Numbered from the stretch's first letter, positions 9,123-17,666 are shown. The stretch is 38,571 nt of DNA from a bacterium (GCA_022844005.1 JALHMN010000024.1:1-38571), one strand, 5' to 3'. The notes: generated from the letters alone by a model not told the origin. A program made the numbers and translations.

Positions 9123-9165
9123 AACCTAAGAATTCCAGGCGCGCCGTCAATTAAGTCTTAATTGA
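9123..9165 (-). promoter_or_regulatory. Candidate promoter of TAXI copy 1 with a dyad over the -35
   Basis: On the minus strand TTGACG (9145-9150) is followed 16 bases later by TAGGTT (9123-9128). An 8-bp perfect inverted repeat, TCAATTAA with a 3-base centre (9147-9165), covers the upstream side of the -35 element, where a regulator could act. The -10 match is weak. Confidence 0.4.
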
Positions 9166-9192
9166 ATGATAAATTGCACGCGTCAGACATAG

Positions 9193-9220
9193 ACCGGCCC
9201 GCCCTCGCGGGCGGGCCGGT
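9193..9220 (-). terminator. GC-rich hairpin after TAXI copy 2
   Basis: A perfect 12-bp stem (9193-9204 with 9209-9220) has a TCGC loop. It starts 21 bases beyond the stop of the receptor gene at 9241-10383. There is no T run on the minus strand, so it may terminate weakly or protect the 3' end of the message. Confidence 0.5.
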
Positions 9221-9240
9221 ACCTCGGAACTTAGGCCGGT

Positions 9241-10383
9241 TCAGCCGGAAAGCGGATCGAATCCGGCCTTCTGCAGTGCCGCGCTGCGGGCTTTCATCCA
9301 GTTGCCAAGGAAGCCGTCATCGCTGGGCTTGCTGTCGATGAACGCCTTCCAGGCATCGCTCAAAACCTGCTGACGTTTGACCAGGCTCTGATTGTTCTTC
9401 TCGGCGGCTTCGGTCCAGACGCCGATCTCCTTCAGGGCCTTGACGGCGCCGGTATGGAAGGGGACCGCCCATACCACCGTCTGGGTCTTCGGGTTGAAGC
9501 CATCGGCACCCGGCGTCGCATCCTTGTAGTTCGGATATTCGACGATCATGGCCTTGGTCATCGCATAGATCAGATCCTCGGACTGGCTGCCGTAGGTCGA
9601 GACGATCGGATAGGCGAAGGTCGATCCGTCGAGCGGATTGTCCTTGCTCAGGCCCGCTGCGCCGCAGGTCACCTTATGCGCCGAATACCACGGCGCCACC
9701 TTCAGGAGCCGGTCCCATCCCGCCTTGTCGGCCGCAGGGGTCGGAATCCAGACGAGGCCCCTGGGCGAGGTTTCCACTTCCTTCGGCTGCGCGGAGATGG
9801 TGGAGGCGAAGGCCGCGTCGGCGTCGTTGTTCAGCACGCCCTTCCACATCGCGCCGTAGCTGGAGAATTCGACCAGCTTCACGTCCTTGGCCGTCAAGCC
9901 CCCGAAGGCCATGATGGCGAGGGCGTTCTGAGTGAGCGCGGGTGAGCCGACCACGACGCCGACCCGCTTGCCTTTCAGGTCCTTGGCTTCCTTGACGCCC
10001 GAATCCTTGGCCGCGCCGAGCGTGGCGCCGTTGCAGGAGATGGAGGTCATCATCAGCCGGATCGGTTGCGGCCCCCATTCGCGATTGCCGAATTCATAAA
10101 GGCCTTCCTGGGCGAAGAAGACGCCGGTGCCCATGGCCGAGGCGGCGGCGCGGCCGGCACGCAGCGGGGCGAGACGGGCGGTATCGTTACCCGCGGCCAG
10201 CACCCGCACATCGGCGCCGTACTTCTTGAACTGCTGGCCGATGGCAACGGCCATATTGAACCCCGACGAACCGGTGTCGTAGGCGGTCCAGGAGAGCTGA
10301 GCCGGAAGCTTTATGTCCTGCGCGAAAGCAGGCATGGAAAGGGCGACAGCCGCAGCCGTTGCCGCCAACAAGACTGAACGCAT
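9241..10383 (-). CDS. TAXI-family TRAP transporter solute receptor (copy 2)
   Basis: This is the second periplasmic TAXI receptor in the cluster, 380 aa. Its signal peptide is MRSVLLAATAAAVALSMPAFA followed by QDIKLPAQ. The mature protein shares the blocks LSWTAYDTGSSGFNMAVAIG, VRVLAAGNDTARLAPLRAGR and KGKRVGVVVGSPALTQNA with the other two copies, and ends in the same YPNYK...ADGF and AVPFHTGAVKALKEIGVW region. It has its own promoter and a downstream hairpin, so it can be expressed apart from the permease. Sequence differences from copies 1 and 3 are spread over the protein, so different ligand preferences are plausible but not shown. Confidence 0.92.
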   Translation of the reverse strand: MRSVLLAATAAAVALSMPAFAQDIKLPAQLSWTAYDTGSSGFNMAVAIGQQFKKYGADVRVLAAGNDTARLAPLRAGRAAASAMGTGVFFAQEGLYEFGNREWGPQPIRLMMTSISCNGATLGAAKDSGVKEAKDLKGKRVGVVVGSPALTQNALAIMAFGGLTAKDVKLVEFSSYGAMWKGVLNNDADAAFASTISAQPKEVETSPRGLVWIPTPAADKAGWDRLLKVAPWYSAHKVTCGAAGLSKDNPLDGSTFAYPIVSTYGSQSEDLIYAMTKAMIVEYPNYKDATPGADGFNPKTQTVVWAVPFHTGAVKALKEIGVWTEAAEKNNQSLVKRQQVLSDAWKAFIDSKPSDDGFLGNWMKARSAALQKAGFDPLSG

Positions 10384-10401
10384 GATTGATAATCCTCCCT
10401 G

Positions 10402-10463
10402 ACGGTCTACGCCGTATTGATATTGGCGGTCGGGATGCTAGTCCAATCCGATCGGCCCACCAA
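10402..10463 (-). promoter_or_regulatory. Promoter of TAXI copy 2 with a conserved leader dyad
   Basis: On the minus strand TTGGTG (10458-10463), a 17-base spacer and TAGCAT (10435-10440) form a sigma-70-type promoter. The same hexamers and spacer recur before TAXI copy 3. Just downstream, 10402-10418 holds AATACGGCGTAGACCGT (minus strand), which contains the dyad ACGG-N6-CCGT. The motif falls at or shortly after the expected start of transcription. A Shine-Dalgarno AGGGAGG follows. Confidence 0.65.
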
Positions 10464-10517
10464 GCAAGTCGCCGAGAGCGGCGACCGGAACTCCGCTCTC
10501 GATCATCGAACGCGGTC

Positions 10518-10544
10518 CGGGCGTGGCGAAAATCGCCACGCCCG
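10518..10544 (-). terminator. Hairpin after TAXI copy 3
   Basis: A perfect 12-bp stem (10518-10529 with 10533-10544) has a three-base loop. It lies just beyond the stop of the gene at 10553-11689. No T run follows on the minus strand, so its strength as a terminator is uncertain. Confidence 0.5.
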
Positions 10545-10552
10545 TGTGCCGG

Positions 10553-11689
10553 TCACATGATCGGATCGAAGCCGGCCTTGGTCAGGCCCTCGCGTCGAGC
10601 CTTCATCCAGTTGTCGGTGAACTTGTCGTCACCGGGCTTGGAATCCATGAAGGACTTCCACGCCGCTGCCAGCGCTTCCTGGCGCTTGATCAGAGCCTGG
10701 TTGTGCTTGTCGGCCTCATCCGTCCAGATGCCGGCCTCCTTCAAGGCCTTGACGGTGCCGGGGTGGTAGGGGATGGCACCCATCAGGTTCTGCCGCTTGG
10801 CCTCGAACCCGTCGGCGCCGGGAGCGGCGTCCTTGTAGTTCGGATATTCGGTGATCATGGCCTTCACGAGCGTGTGGATGACGTCCTCGGGCTGCGAGGC
10901 ATAGGCCATGAAGATCGGATAGGGATAGTTCGGCAGTTCGATCGGGTTCTCCTTCGACGCGCCGGAACCGCAGGTGGATTTGGTCGGTGCGTAGTAGGGC
11001 GTCACCTTCTGCACCCGGGCCCAGCCCGCCGTGTCCGACGCCGGGGTCGGCGGGAAGACGATGCCGCGCGGCGAGGATTCGACTTCCTTGACCTGACCCG
11101 AGATGTTGGAGGCGATCGCGGCGTCGACGTCGTTGTTGAGCATGCCCTTCCACATCGCGCCATAGGCCGAGAATTCGACCAGCTTGACGTCGGCCGCGGT
11201 GAGACCACCGAAGGCGAGCACGCCGAGCGCGTTCTGCGTCAACGCGGGCGAACCGACGACGATGCCGATCCGCTTGCCCTTCAGGTCCTTGATCTCCTTG
11301 ACCCCGGTATCCTTGGCGACGCCGAGCGAGATGGCGTTGCACGACGAGGAGGACAGCATGAGCTGCACCGCCTGCGGACCCCATTCCCGGGTGCCGAACT
11401 CAAATACGCCTTCCTGGGCGAAATAGGTGCCGATCCCCATGGCCGAGGCAACCGCCCGGCCGGCCCGCATCGGGGCGAGGCGCGCGGTGTCGTTGCCGGC
11501 GGCCAGCACGCGCACGTCGCTGCCGTACTTCTTCATCTGCTGGCCGATGGCCACCGCCATGTTGAAGCCGGAAGAGCCGGTGTCATAGGCCGTCCAGGAC
11601 ATCTGGGCCGGCAGCTTGCCCGTCTGCGCTGCAGCGGGCATCGAAATGGCGACGGCAAGCGCCGTCGCCGCAAGAAAAGCGGCTCGCAT
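10553..11689 (-). CDS. TAXI-family TRAP transporter solute receptor (copy 3)
   Basis: This is the third periplasmic TAXI receptor, 378 aa. The signal peptide MRAAFLAATALAVAISMPAAA is followed by QTGKLPAQMSWTAYDTGSSG. It shares with the other copies the VRVLAAGNDTARLAPMRAGR block, KGKRIGIVVGSPALTQNALG, and the IPYHPGTVKALKEAG region near the C-terminus. The central part (LPNYPYPIFMAYASQPEDV) is closest to copy 1, whereas the upstream control DNA is closest to copy 2, so the copies have exchanged or kept features unevenly. It is the receptor nearest to mrp but is separated from it by its own promoter. Confidence 0.92.
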   Translation of the reverse strand: MRAAFLAATALAVAISMPAAAQTGKLPAQMSWTAYDTGSSGFNMAVAIGQQMKKYGSDVRVLAAGNDTARLAPMRAGRAVASAMGIGTYFAQEGVFEFGTREWGPQAVQLMLSSSSCNAISLGVAKDTGVKEIKDLKGKRIGIVVGSPALTQNALGVLAFGGLTAADVKLVEFSAYGAMWKGMLNNDVDAAIASNISGQVKEVESSPRGIVFPPTPASDTAGWARVQKVTPYYAPTKSTCGSGASKENPIELPNYPYPIFMAYASQPEDVIHTLVKAMITEYPNYKDAAPGADGFEAKRQNLMGAIPYHPGTVKALKEAGIWTDEADKHNQALIKRQEALAAAWKSFMDSKPGDDKFTDNWMKARREGLTKAGFDPIM

Positions 11690-11705
11690 CGTGAAACCTC
11701 CTGAA

Positions 11706-11760
11706 ACGGTCTGCGCCGTATTTGCAGGAAGATGCTAACCCAGATGCGCCGGTCCACCAA
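11706..11760 (-). promoter_or_regulatory. Promoter of TAXI copy 3 with a conserved leader dyad
   Basis: TTGGTG (11755-11760), a 17-base spacer and TAGCAT (11732-11737), all minus strand, repeat the arrangement found before copy 2. The 17-base motif at 11706-11722 differs from the copy-2 motif at one base (AATACGGCGCAGACCGT) and keeps the ACGG-N6-CCGT dyad. It sits in the first bases of the expected transcript. Confidence 0.65.
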
Positions 11761-11802
11761 GCGCGACGCGACGGGGCCGGAGGTCCGCCTCGCCGCCGGA
11801 TG

Positions 11803-12963
11803 CTACTCGACGACGATCTTCGGTGCCCGGCGCTGCTGGCCGGCGAGCGCCGTCTCGATGCTGGCCGCCACCTTGCCGGCGATCTCGCGATAGACGGCTG
11901 CCATGGCCGAGTTGGGCTGGCTCGCCACGATCGGCTCGCCGGAATCCGATGTCTCGCGGATGGCCAGTTCCAGCGGAACTTCGCCCAGGAACGCACAGCC
12001 CAGTTCCGTCGCGGTGCGGCGCGCCCCGCCATGCGCGAAGATGTCGGTCCGGTGGCCGCAGTTCGGGCAGCAGAAGTAACTCATGTTCTCGATGATGCCG
12101 AGCACGGGCACGTCGACCCGCTTGAACATGGCGAGACCCTTGCGGGCATCGAGCAAGGCGATGTCCTGGGGGGTGGAGACGATGACGGCGCCGGCCAGCG
12201 GCACCCGCTGGGCCATGGTCAGCTGGGCGTCGCCGGTGCCCGGCGGCAGGTCGACGACCAGCACGTCGAGCTCGCCCCACTCCACCTCGCGCAGCATCTG
12301 CTCGAGCGCGCTCATCACCATCGGACCGCGCCAGATCATCGGCGTATCCTCGGCGATCAGAAAGCCGATCGACATGCAGACGATGCCCCAGTTGCGCATC
12401 GGCAGCAGCTTCTTGCCGTCGGGCGATTGCGGCCGGCCGGTGATGCCCAGCATGCGCGGGATCGACGGGCCGTAGATGTCGGCGTCCAGCAGGCCGACCT
12501 TCTTGCCCTGGTCCTTGAGCGCCAGCGCCAGATTCACCGCCGTCGTGGATTTGCCGACTCCGCCCTTGCCGGATGCCACCGCGATGATCGCCCGGACGCC
12601 GGGAAGCGCCGGCTTGGCGGCCTGTGGCTGCCCCTGCGCCGGTCCGTGGGCATGGCCATGGGCGTTGTCGTGTGTGGGCCGGGGGGCAGCCGGCTGTCGC
12701 CCGGACGGCGGCTGACGATGCGCGGTCAGCACGGCGGTGACGGAGACGACGCCTGGAATGCGGTCGACCGCCGCCTCGCAGGCCCGGCGCAGCGGTTCCT
12801 TCCGCTCGGCCTCCGCCGGGTCGACCTCGAGCGAGAAACCGACATTGCCGTTCTTCACGACGACACCGGAAATCATGCCGCTCGCCACCACGTCCTGGCC
12901 CTGGCCGGGATCGACCACACCGGCCAGCGCGGCCAGCACCTGTTCCCGCGTCACTTCACTCAT
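11803..12963 (-). CDS. apbC: Mrp/ApbC P-loop ATPase, iron-sulfur cluster carrier
   Basis: This is a cytoplasmic ATPase that carries iron-sulfur clusters to apo-proteins. The ATG at 12963 gives 386 aa. The open frame runs further upstream, but the extra residues look like untranslated intergenic DNA. Residues 1-80 form a MIP18/DUF59-type domain, followed by a linker with a His-rich patch (HGHAHG, about residues 102-107). The ATPase begins with the Walker A motif VASGKGGVGKST (about 129-140). DADIYGPSIPRMLG and VVDLPPGTGDAQLT follow, and the cluster-binding CxxC is C299-P-N-C302. All key residues are present. The Shine-Dalgarno is weak. The gene is divergent from hflK with about 200 bases between them. 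Confidence 0.95.
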   Translation of the reverse strand: MSEVTREQVLAALAGVVDPGQGQDVVASGMISGVVVKNGNVGFSLEVDPAEAERKEPLRRACEAAVDRIPGVVSVTAVLTAHRQPPSGRQPAAPRPTHDNAHGHAHGPAQGQPQAAKPALPGVRAIIAVASGKGGVGKSTTAVNLALALKDQGKKVGLLDADIYGPSIPRMLGITGRPQSPDGKKLLPMRNWGIVCMSIGFLIAEDTPMIWRGPMVMSALEQMLREVEWGELDVLVVDLPPGTGDAQLTMAQRVPLAGAVIVSTPQDIALLDARKGLAMFKRVDVPVLGIIENMSYFCCPNCGHRTDIFAHGGARRTATELGCAFLGEVPLELAIRETSDSGEPIVASQPNSAMAAVYREIAGKVAASIETALAGQQRRAPKIVVE

Positions 12964-13162
12964 GCTTGAAAACCCGCCCTGCGGCCCAATATTGCGCTCG
13001 TCCCACGGGGCCATCGGTTTGTCCCGAGCGTCACCGTGCGATATAACGCGGCCCCGGTGCCGCGACAATGCGAAGTGCCGTAACGTCAGTTGAGCCGGTG
13101 ATCGGGCCGTTATCCGGTCGCTTTGGCCGCATAACATCAACAACAAGAGGTTTCGCGCGCCG

Positions 13163-14296
13163 ATGTCCTGGAACAATCAAGGCGGTGGCTGGCAGAGTGG
13201 CGGCAAGGGTCCCTGGGGCCAGGGACCGCGCGGTTCGGGCCCGCAGCCGCCTGATCTGGAAGAGTTGATCCGCAAGGGCCAGGATCGGCTCAAGAGCATC
13301 CTTCCTTCCGGCGGCGGTGGCGGCTGGGGCGCCAGGGGGATCGGCATTGTCGCGGTTCTTCTGATCGGCGTCTGGCTGTTCACCGGCTTCTATCGCGTGC
13401 AGCCGGACGAGCAGGGCGTGGTGCTGCGTTTCGGCCAGTGGGTGAAGACCACGCAGCCAGGCCTCAACTATCGCATCCCTTATCCGGTCGAGACGGTACT
13501 GACCCCCAAGGTCACCCGCGTCAATCGGATCGACGTGGGCTTTCGCGGCGACCTGACCGATCGATCCGGGCAGGCGCGCGACATCCCCGAGGAAAGCCTG
13601 ATGCTGACCGGCGACGAGAACATCGTCGACATCGACTTCTCGGTCTTTTGGCAGATCAAGGATGCCGGGCAGTTCCTGTTCAACATCTCGAACCCGGAAC
13701 CGACGGTGAAGGCGGTGGCGGAAAGCGCCATGCGCGAAGTGATCGGCAAGAACCCGATCCAACGAATCCTGACCGAAGGCCGGCAGCCGATCGAGGATGC
13801 GACGGTCGCCCTGATGCAGCAGGTGCTGGACAGCTACAACGCCGGCATCACCATCAGCAGGGCCAACCTGCAGAAGGTCGATCCGCCGAATGCCGTCATC
13901 GATGCCTTCCGCGACGTTCAGGCCGCCAAGGCCGACAAGGAGCGGGCGCAGAACGAGGCGGAGTCCTACCGCAACGACATCATCCCCCGTGCCCGAGGCG
14001 AGGCCGAACGCATCCTGCAAGGGGCGGAAGCCTACAAACAGCAGGTTGTCGCCACTGCCCAGGGTGAGGCGGCGCGCTTCCTGTCGGTCTACAACGCCTA
14101 TCAGCAGGCCAAGGAAGTGACCGCAAAGAGGCTCTATCTGGAAACCATGGAAGAAATTCTGCGCGGGACGAACAAGATCATCCTCGACACCAAGGACGGC
14201 GGGGTGGTGCCCTATCTGCCGCTTCCCGAGCTGCAACGCCGGTCGGGGGCCGCGCCCACAGCGCCGGCCGCCCAGCCTCAGGGAGGCACCCGATGA
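13163..14296 (+). CDS. hflK: HflK, subunit of the HflKC membrane complex
   Basis: This SPFH/prohibitin-family membrane protein forms, with HflC, a large cage around the FtsH protease and tunes membrane-protein turnover. The product is 377 aa. A Gly-rich, disordered cytoplasmic N-terminus (residues 1-57) leads to one membrane segment at about 59-77. The SPFH domain follows, opening with QPDEQGVVLRFGQWVKTTQP-type sequence. A charged helical region rich in Glu, Ala and Arg follows near 255-300 and a Pro/Ala-rich tail ends the protein. The stop overlaps the hflC start by four bases (ATGA), so the pair is translationally coupled. The intergenic DNA upstream is shared with the divergent apbC gene. 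Confidence 0.96.
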   Translation: MSWNNQGGGWQSGGKGPWGQGPRGSGPQPPDLEELIRKGQDRLKSILPSGGGGGWGARGIGIVAVLLIGVWLFTGFYRVQPDEQGVVLRFGQWVKTTQPGLNYRIPYPVETVLTPKVTRVNRIDVGFRGDLTDRSGQARDIPEESLMLTGDENIVDIDFSVFWQIKDAGQFLFNISNPEPTVKAVAESAMREVIGKNPIQRILTEGRQPIEDATVALMQQVLDSYNAGITISRANLQKVDPPNAVIDAFRDVQAAKADKERAQNEAESYRNDIIPRARGEAERILQGAEAYKQQVVATAQGEAARFLSVYNAYQQAKEVTAKRLYLETMEEILRGTNKIILDTKDGGVVPYLPLPELQRRSGAAPTAPAAQPQGGTR

Positions 14297-15201
14297 ACCG
14301 CCAGGGTCCCATCATCGCAGTCATCGTCATCCTGGCCTTGCTGGCCGTCATCATCGGCGGATCGATGTTCGTGGTCGACCAGCGCCAGCAGGCTCTCGTC
14401 GTGCGCCTCGGCGATCCGCAGCGGGTGATCAACCAGCCAGGCCTGAACTTCAAGATCCCGCTGATCGAGGAAGTCACCTACTTCGACAAGCGCATCCTGC
14501 CGCTGGAAGGTCAGACCGAGGAAATCATCGCCTCGGACCAGAAGCGGCTACAGGTCGACAGCTTCGTGCGCTTTCGCATCGTCGATCCGCTACGCTTCTT
14601 CCAGGCGGTGGGCACCGAGCCGGTCGCCAGATTGAGGCTCACGCCGCTGCTCAATTCCGCGCTGCGCCAAGTTCTGGGCAATGTGGAGTTTCAGGCGGCC
14701 GTGTCTTCCGAGCGCTCCTTGCTCATGGGACAGATCCGCGACATCCTGAACCGCGAAGCGACGCCGCTCGGGATGGAGATCGTGGACGTGCGTATCCGGC
14801 GCACCGATCTGCCGGAGGCGAACAGCCAGGCGGTCTACCGGCGGATGCAGACCGAACGCGAGCGCGAGGCACGCGAGAATCGCGCGCAGGGTGCCGAGAT
14901 CGCCGATCGCATTCGCGGCGATGCCGAGCGTCAGCGCACCATCATCCTGGCCGAAGCGCAGCGCACCTCGGAGATCCTCCGCGGTGAGGGCGAAGGCACC
15001 CGCGTCAAGGTCTTTGCCGACGCGGCAGGGCAGGATCCCGAATTCTATGCCTTCTATCGGTCGCTGCAGGCCTATAGCCGGGCGCTGACCGACAACACTA
15101 CATCGCTCGTGCTGTCGCCCGATTCGGAGTTCTTCCGCTATTTCAATAGTGTGATCGGATCGGGGGCAGGGAGCAGTGAAACCGGGGCGGGACGGAGATA
15201 G
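14293..15201 (+). CDS. hflC: HflC, subunit of the HflKC membrane complex
   Basis: This is the partner of HflK in the FtsH-associated SPFH complex, 302 aa. It starts with a short leader and a membrane segment (residues about 6-26). The typical MFVVDQRQQALVVRLGDP entry to the SPFH domain follows, then FKIPLIEEVTYFDKRIL and REATPLGMEIVDVRIRRTDL. A helical region contains the family's REREARENRAQGAEIADRIR-like stretch. The C-terminus (FYAFYRSLQAYS, then SPDSEFFRYF) is characteristic of HflC. It overlaps hflK by four bases and is followed 46 bases later by a Do-type protease, an order often seen in alphaproteobacteria. Confidence 0.96.
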   Translation: MNRQGPIIAVIVILALLAVIIGGSMFVVDQRQQALVVRLGDPQRVINQPGLNFKIPLIEEVTYFDKRILPLEGQTEEIIASDQKRLQVDSFVRFRIVDPLRFFQAVGTEPVARLRLTPLLNSALRQVLGNVEFQAAVSSERSLLMGQIRDILNREATPLGMEIVDVRIRRTDLPEANSQAVYRRMQTEREREARENRAQGAEIADRIRGDAERQRTIILAEAQRTSEILRGEGEGTRVKVFADAAGQDPEFYAFYRSLQAYSRALTDNTTSLVLSPDSEFFRYFNSVIGSGAGSSETGAGRR

Positions 15202-15247
15202 GCTTGTCGCTCGCTTGGCGGCGGCGATTTAGGAGGCTGGAGGCCGA

Positions 15248-16714
15248 ATGTTGACGTTCTGCAAGCGTGCTGTGGGTGCCCTGGCGGTCGCGGGAATGCT
15301 GACGCTGGGCGGCGTGCCGGAGGCCGCCGCCCGCTCGGCGCCCGAGTCCTTCGCCGACCTGGTCGAGAAGCTGATGCCCTCGGTGGTCAATATCGCGACC
15401 ACCCAGAAGATGCCGGAGCGCCGGCAGATGGAAGTTCCGCGTCTGCCGCCGGGATCGCCCTTCGAGGAATTCTTCAAGGATTTCTTCGAACGCCAGCAGC
15501 GCGGTGGCACGCCGCAACAGCAGCAGCGCCGGCCCGTCACGTCGCTCGGCTCGGGTTTCGTCATCGACGCCGCCGGCTTCATCGTGACGAACAACCACGT
15601 GATCGACGGGGCGGAGGAGATCAAGGTCATCCTGCAGAACGGGACGGAGATCCCGGCCAAGCTGATCGGAACCGATCAGCAGACCGATATCGCCGTGCTG
15701 CAGGTGGAGACCAAGGAAAAGCTGGTGCCTATCGTCTGGGGCGACAGCGACAAGGCCCGGGTCGGCGACTGGGTGCTGGCGATCGGCAATCCCTTCGGTC
15801 TCGGCGGTTCGGTGACCGCGGGCATCATTTCCGCCCGCGGCCGCGACATCGGCGCCGGCCGCTACGACGACTTCATCCAGACCGACGCCTCGATCAACAA
15901 GGGCAATTCCGGCGGCCCGCTGTTCAATACCGACGGCCAGGTCGTTGGCGTCAACACCGCGATCTACTCGCAATCGGGGGGGTCGGTCGGCATCGGGTTT
16001 TCGGTGCCTGCGGTGATCGCCCAGCGCGTCGCCTCGCAGATCCGTGAGTTCGGCAAGACCAAGCGGGGCTGGCTCGGCGTGCGCATCCAGGCGGTGACCG
16101 ACGAGATCGCCGAGAACCTCGGACTCGACAAAGCGCGCGGGGCGATGGTTGCCGGCGTGACCGAGGGCGGGCCGGCCGACAAGGCGAAGCTCGAGGCCGG
16201 CGACGTCATTCTTTCCTTTGACGGCAAGCCCGTGGCCGATATGCGGGCGCTGCCGCGCATCGTCGCCGATTCCGCGATCGGCAGGTCGGTTCCGGTGGAA
16301 GTGTGGCGGAAGGGCAAGACCCAGACGCTGCGCGCCGAGGTCGGCGAGCTGAACGAGGAAGAGGTGGCGATGGCCGCGCAGCCGAACCAGGGCGGCGGGA
16401 CGGCGCGGGCTGTCGATATCGACGCGCTCGGCCTCACGCTCGCGCGCCTCACCCCCGAACTGCGCCAGAAGTTCGAATTGAAGCCTGATGCCAAGGGCGT
16501 GGTGGTGACAGAAGTGAAGTCGGAAGGGGCGGCGGCGGCGAAGGATCTGCGTGTCGGCGACCTCATTCTCGACGTCCACGGCTCTGAGGTGGAAACGCCC
16601 GAGGATGTGCGCGAGAAGGTGAAGCAGGCCCAGGCCGAAAAGAAGCGATCCGTCCTGCTGCGCATCCAGCGGGGTGCCGATACGCGCTTCGTCCCGCTGG
16701 CGCTGAAAGGGTAG
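15248..16714 (+). CDS. Do/HtrA-family periplasmic serine endoprotease
   Basis: This is a periplasmic protease and chaperone of the DegP/DegQ/MucD type that degrades misfolded envelope proteins. The product is 488 aa. A signal peptide ending near VPEAAA is followed by the trypsin-like domain with an intact triad: His117 in VTNNHVIDGA, Asp147 in QTDIAVL and Ser221 in GNSGGPL. Two PDZ domains follow, one starting near KRGWLGVRIQAV and one near the C-terminus (GVVVTEVKSEGAAAAKDLRVGD). AGGAGG lies before the ATG. The 46-base gap from hflC suggests one quality-control operon. Which named Do paralogue it matches (degP, degQ or mucD) cannot be settled without a phylogeny. Confidence 0.95.
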   Translation: MLTFCKRAVGALAVAGMLTLGGVPEAAARSAPESFADLVEKLMPSVVNIATTQKMPERRQMEVPRLPPGSPFEEFFKDFFERQQRGGTPQQQQRRPVTSLGSGFVIDAAGFIVTNNHVIDGAEEIKVILQNGTEIPAKLIGTDQQTDIAVLQVETKEKLVPIVWGDSDKARVGDWVLAIGNPFGLGGSVTAGIISARGRDIGAGRYDDFIQTDASINKGNSGGPLFNTDGQVVGVNTAIYSQSGGSVGIGFSVPAVIAQRVASQIREFGKTKRGWLGVRIQAVTDEIAENLGLDKARGAMVAGVTEGGPADKAKLEAGDVILSFDGKPVADMRALPRIVADSAIGRSVPVEVWRKGKTQTLRAEVGELNEEEVAMAAQPNQGGGTARAVDIDALGLTLARLTPELRQKFELKPDAKGVVVTEVKSEGAAAAKDLRVGDLILDVHGSEVETPEDVREKVKQAQAEKKRSVLLRIQRGADTRFVPLALKG

Positions 16715-16824
16715 TGGCGATGGCTGCTGGAAAATGTGCCGCTGCTGCAAGTGGCGCATTGCGTTTGACGCGCCGGTTCGCTAAGACCGGCCACAACCAC
16801 TAAACGGGGGCTGGCGATCGCAGG

Positions 16825-16852
16825 TCACGCCTCCATCAATAGGGAGGCGTGA
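16825..16852. terminator. Hairpin between the Do protease and livG
   Basis: A perfect 10-bp stem (16825-16834 with 16843-16852) has an 8-base loop and no T run. It stands between two plus-strand genes in an otherwise unremarkable 175-base gap. It may be a weak terminator for the protease operon or a leader element for the liv genes. Confidence 0.4.
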
Positions 16853-16889
16853 TGCGGGAAGCTCTGCACCCGCGGGCCGGCGGGGTCCG

Positions 16890-17666
16890 ATGGGCATGAA
16901 CGGGACGCCGCTGTTGAGCGTGCAGGGCGTCTCGGTCCGCTTCGGCGGAATCGTTGCCCTGGATAAGGTCGGTTTCGACGTCGAGAAGAGCAGGATCGTC
17001 GGCCTCATCGGGCCGAACGGCGCCGGAAAGACGACGTTGTTCAACTGCCTGTCTCGCCTCTATGAGTTCCAGGAAGGCGACATACTTTACGAGGGCAAGT
17101 CGCTGATCGACGTGCCGAAGCACGGCATTGCCGGGCTCGGCATCGGCCGCACCTTCCAGAACCTCGCTTTGTTCCGCACCATGTCGGTGGTCGAGAACGT
17201 CATGGTGGGCGGCCATTGCCGCACCAATACCGGATATGTGGCCAATCTGCTGCGGCTACCGTCCGTGCGTTCGGAAGAGGCCGGGCTGCGAGCGAGGGCG
17301 GAGGAGATCGTCCGCTTCCTGCATCTCGAAGAGGTGGCCCATGTGCCCGTGGGCGGCCTGCCTTTCGGTTTCCAGAAGCGAGTGGAACTCGCGCGCGCGC
17401 TCATCACGGAACCGAAGCTTCTGCTGCTGGACGAGCCGGCGGCGGGCCTCAATCACGAGGAACTCGACACCCTCGGCAGAACCATCCGGGAGATTCGCGA
17501 CCGGCTCGGGGTCACGGTGCTGCTCGTCGAGCATCACATGAGCCTCGTGATGAGCATCTCGGAGAAGGTGGTCGTGCTGAATTTCGGCCGCAAGATTGCC
17601 GACGGCACGCCGGCCGACGTGCAGAAGGATCCTGAAGTGATCCGCGCGTATCTGGGGACCAGCTGA
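16890..17666 (+). CDS. livG: Branched-chain amino acid-type ABC importer ATPase LivG
   Basis: This is one of the two ATPases that power a Liv-type ABC importer at the inner membrane. It is 258 aa. Walker A is GPNGAGKTT (residues about 41-49), and Walker B is LLLLDEPAAGLNHEE. The signature is the degenerate LPFGFQKRVELARAL-type sequence normal for LivG. The GIGRTFQNLALFRTMSVVENVM region is also typical. Starts at 16890 and 16896 are both possible. The stop shares one base with the livF start. The transported solute may be a branched-chain amino acid or another small organic acid or amide; Liv-type systems are broad and the sequence does not decide. Confidence 0.94.
   Translation: MGMNGTPLLSVQGVSVRFGGIVALDKVGFDVEKSRIVGLIGPNGAGKTTLFNCLSRLYEFQEGDILYEGKSLIDVPKHGIAGLGIGRTFQNLALFRTMSVVENVMVGGHCRTNTGYVANLLRLPSVRSEEAGLRARAEEIVRFLHLEEVAHVPVGGLPFGFQKRVELARALITEPKLLLLDEPAAGLNHEELDTLGRTIREIRDRLGVTVLLVEHHMSLVMSISEKVVVLNFGRKIADGTPADVQKDPEVIRAYLGTS

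Noticed and set aside
12964-13176. N-terminal extension of apbC to 13176
   Set aside because: The extra 71 residues are not like the family, and would overlap the start of hflK; the ATG at 12963 begins the known MIP18-type domain.
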